Below, in pieces: positions 62,510 to 64,000 of a stretch of 64,000 nt of DNA (positions are counted from its first letter, which is position 1; every line of letters begins with the position of its first letter). The DNA comes from Bacteroidales bacterium. Its GTDB lineage: Bacteria > Bacteroidota > Bacteroidia > Bacteroidales > UBA1556. The position numbers were made by a program, and so were the translations under genes. The stretch covers positions 62,001 through 126,000 of the forward strand of contig JAGLCR010000007.1 of NCBI GenBank assembly GCA_023146135.1, written 5' to 3'. Under the pieces are notes generated by a model. That model was not told the origin of the DNA, made no database searches, and was given only the letters and a program-made list of their open reading frames with translations.

Positions 62510-64000
62510 TTAATCTTCAGCCATAACTAGGTCCATTTGACGGTTAAGCAAGTTTACTTCTTTCACCTTAACTAAAATTTTATCACCTAGTCGATATTCG
62601 TTACCATTCCTTCGGCCAACGATTCGATAGTTATCCTCATCAAGATAGTAGTAGTCATCATCCATACTACGAATAGAAACCAGTCCTTCGCTTTTTGCTT
62701 CTCCAATTTCGACAAAAAGACCCCATTTACTTACACCTGATATTACTCCATAAAACTCTTCACCCACCTTATCAAGCATAAATTCTGTTTTCTTATACTT
62801 TATCGATTCTCGTTCGGCAACAGCAGCTTTCTTTTCCATATCAGAAGTATGCTCGCAATATTCTTCAAATTCATTTGCATTTACCGAAGGCTTATTATCT
62901 AAGTAGCGCTGAAGTAGGCGATGCACCATCAAGTCGGGATAGCGCCTTATAGGAGAAGTGAAATGAGTATAGTATTTGAATGATAGTCCATAATGGCCAA
63001 TATTTTGTGTTGAGTAAACCGCCTTTGACATCGTACGAATAGCAATGGTTTCAATCATATGCTCCTCTCCTTTTCCTCTAATTTCTTCAAAAAGTTTGTT
63101 TAATGAGCTAACCAAACTTTTGCGCGAAACCAAGCTGATTCGATAACCTAGTTTTCGAATAAACTCAGAAAATGTTTGTAGCTTTTCATCATTGGGGGTG
63201 TCGTGAATTCTATAAACAAAAGTTTTTGCTTTTTGCTTATCTCCTTTTTTTGACATCCCAACATGCTCTGCTACCTTACGATTAGCCAATAGCATAAAGT
63301 CTTCCACAAGCTTGTGCGACTCTTTTTGTTCTTTGATGTACGCACCAATGGGTTTTCCACTATCATCAAGTTTGAACCGAACTTCTTCCGAATGAAAATT
63401 GATACTTCCTTTACGGAATCGTTCTTCGCGAAGCTTACTTGCTAAACTGTGAAGTTGCATGATCTCTGACTTGAAATCGCCTTCGGCTCCTTCAATCATT
63501 TCTTGAACCTCCTCATAAGTAAATCTCCTATCAGAGTCAATTACAGTACGCCCAAACCAATGATTTATTACGTTCGCTTGTTCATCCAATTCGAATACTG
63601 CTGAGAAAGTGAGCTTTTCCTCCTTAGGACGTAGTGAACACACTAGATTTGACAATTGTTCGGGAAGCATTGGAATTACACGATCAACTAAATATATTGA
63701 AGTCCCCCTTTCGTAGGCTTCTTTATCAATCGGTCCTCCGGGTATTACATAATGCGACACGTCAGCAATATGTATTCCTACTTCCCAATTACCATTATCC
63801 AGTTTTTGAAGAGAAAGTGCATCGTCAAAATCTTTCGCATCTAATGGGTCGATGGTGCAAGTAAATATTTTGCGAAAGTCTCTACGTTTTTCAATTTCTG
63901 ATTTTTCAACTTCATTTTTAATTTTTCGAGCCTCTTTTTCCACATGTTTAGGAAAGTTTAATGGAAAATCGTTTGCCGCTAAAATGGATAACATTTCCAC
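62510..64000 (-). CDS. rnr: Ribonuclease R, C-terminal part (5' end cut by window edge)
   Basis: The visible 496 residues are the C-terminal two thirds of RNase R, a 3'-to-5' exoribonuclease that can degrade structured RNA. The RNB catalytic domain shows CTIDPLDAKDFDDAL with the metal-binding Asp residues (Asp51 to Asp60 of this fragment) and VSHYVIPGGPIDKEAYERGT. The C-terminal S1 RNA-binding domain begins near residue 405 (FYGVISGVSKWGLFVEIGEA). Cold-shock domains and the true start lie beyond the right edge. The stop is TAA at 62510-62512. RNase II is less likely because of the overall pattern and host group. Confidence 0.93.
   Translation of the reverse strand: MEMLSILAANDFPLNFPKHVEKEARKIKNEVEKSEIEKRRDFRKIFTCTIDPLDAKDFDDALSLQKLDNGNWEVGIHIADVSHYVIPGGPIDKEAYERGTSIYLVDRVIPMLPEQLSNLVCSLRPKEEKLTFSAVFELDEQANVINHWFGRTVIDSDRRFTYEEVQEMIEGAEGDFKSEIMQLHSLASKLREERFRKGSINFHSEEVRFKLDDSGKPIGAYIKEQKESHKLVEDFMLLANRKVAEHVGMSKKGDKQKAKTFVYRIHDTPNDEKLQTFSEFIRKLGYRISLVSRKSLVSSLNKLFEEIRGKGEEHMIETIAIRTMSKAVYSTQNIGHYGLSFKYYTHFTSPIRRYPDLMVHRLLQRYLDNKPSVNANEFEEYCEHTSDMEKKAAVAERESIKYKKTEFMLDKVGEEFYGVISGVSKWGLFVEIGEAKSEGLVSIRSMDDDYYYLDEDNYRIVGRRNGNEYRLGDKILVKVKEVNLLNRQMDLVMAED

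Noticed and set aside
1-64000. CRISPR arrays, insertion sequences, tRNA or rRNA genes, prophage genes
   Set aside because: No spaced repeats with spacers, transposase motifs, cloverleaf-like segments or phage proteins were seen by eye. A tRNAscan or Rfam run could still find something small.

Overview
The window looks like chromosomal DNA of a Bacteroidota bacterium, probably a Bacteroidales/Marinilabiliales-type lineage. The evidence is AT-rich coding sequence, promoters of the Bacteroidota type (TTTG, about 20 bp, TAnnTTTG) instead of sigma-70 boxes, a TonB-dependent receptor with an N-terminal regulatory domain, type III glutamine synthetase, a type IX secretion (T9SS) C-terminal sorting domain, many SpII lipoproteins, and a DAHP synthase fused to chorismate mutase. 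I saw no IS element, phage gene, CRISPR array, rRNA or tRNA. Both end genes are cut by the window: a TonB receptor at the left, RNase R at the right.

Layout. 1-6.9 kb: TonB receptor start, glnN, a DUF819 membrane protein and two secreted proteins of unknown function. 7.0-11.5 kb: lipB-lipA and a two-domain M16 peptidase. 11.9-19.8 kb (minus): C69 dipeptidase, an EnvC-like degenerate LytM protein, a DUF4292 lipoprotein, a TPR lipoprotein, a sugar nucleotidyltransferase and dut, a cell-envelope block. 20-26 kb: POT peptide transporter, an AsmA-like anchored protein, a radical SAM protein and an FAD dehydrogenase. 26-35 kb: ACT-domain protein, alpha/beta hydrolase, DAHP synthase-chorismate mutase, aldehyde dehydrogenase, an EF-hand/EGKCG lipoprotein, kbl and a membrane-anchored MutS-like ATPase. 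35-42.8 kb (minus): two LPS-type glycosyltransferases, TrkH-TrkA potassium uptake, trpS and two unknown secreted proteins. 42.9-47.2 kb (minus): a sodium-pumping methylmalonyl-CoA decarboxylase operon headed by methylmalonyl-CoA epimerase, so propionyl-CoA/methylmalonyl-CoA turnover tied to a sodium gradient. 48-54.3 kb (minus): LysM pseudo-transglycosylase, two SGNH proteins and an MBOAT acyltransferase, read here as an envelope O-acetylation module. 54.5-58 kb: three lipoproteins of the CsgG/LPP20 type. 58.3-61.6 kb: ECF sigma factor, an anti-sigma factor fused to an outer-membrane barrel, and a T9SS cargo protein. 61.6-64 kb: DUF3108 protein and RNase R.

The best candidates for something little described are (1) the sigma / dual-membrane anti-sigma / T9SS-cargo operon, which joins a trans-envelope switch to a surface protein; (2) the EF-hand lipoprotein flanked by EGKCG repeats like those of MNIO-modified copper-binding peptides; (3) the O-acetylation cassette whose transglycosylase has lost its catalytic Glu; and (4) the CsgG/LPP20 lipoprotein trio. 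Three gene-free stretches hold dispersed palindromic repeats, two of which share the same core. All function calls come from reading motifs by eye; no database search was run.
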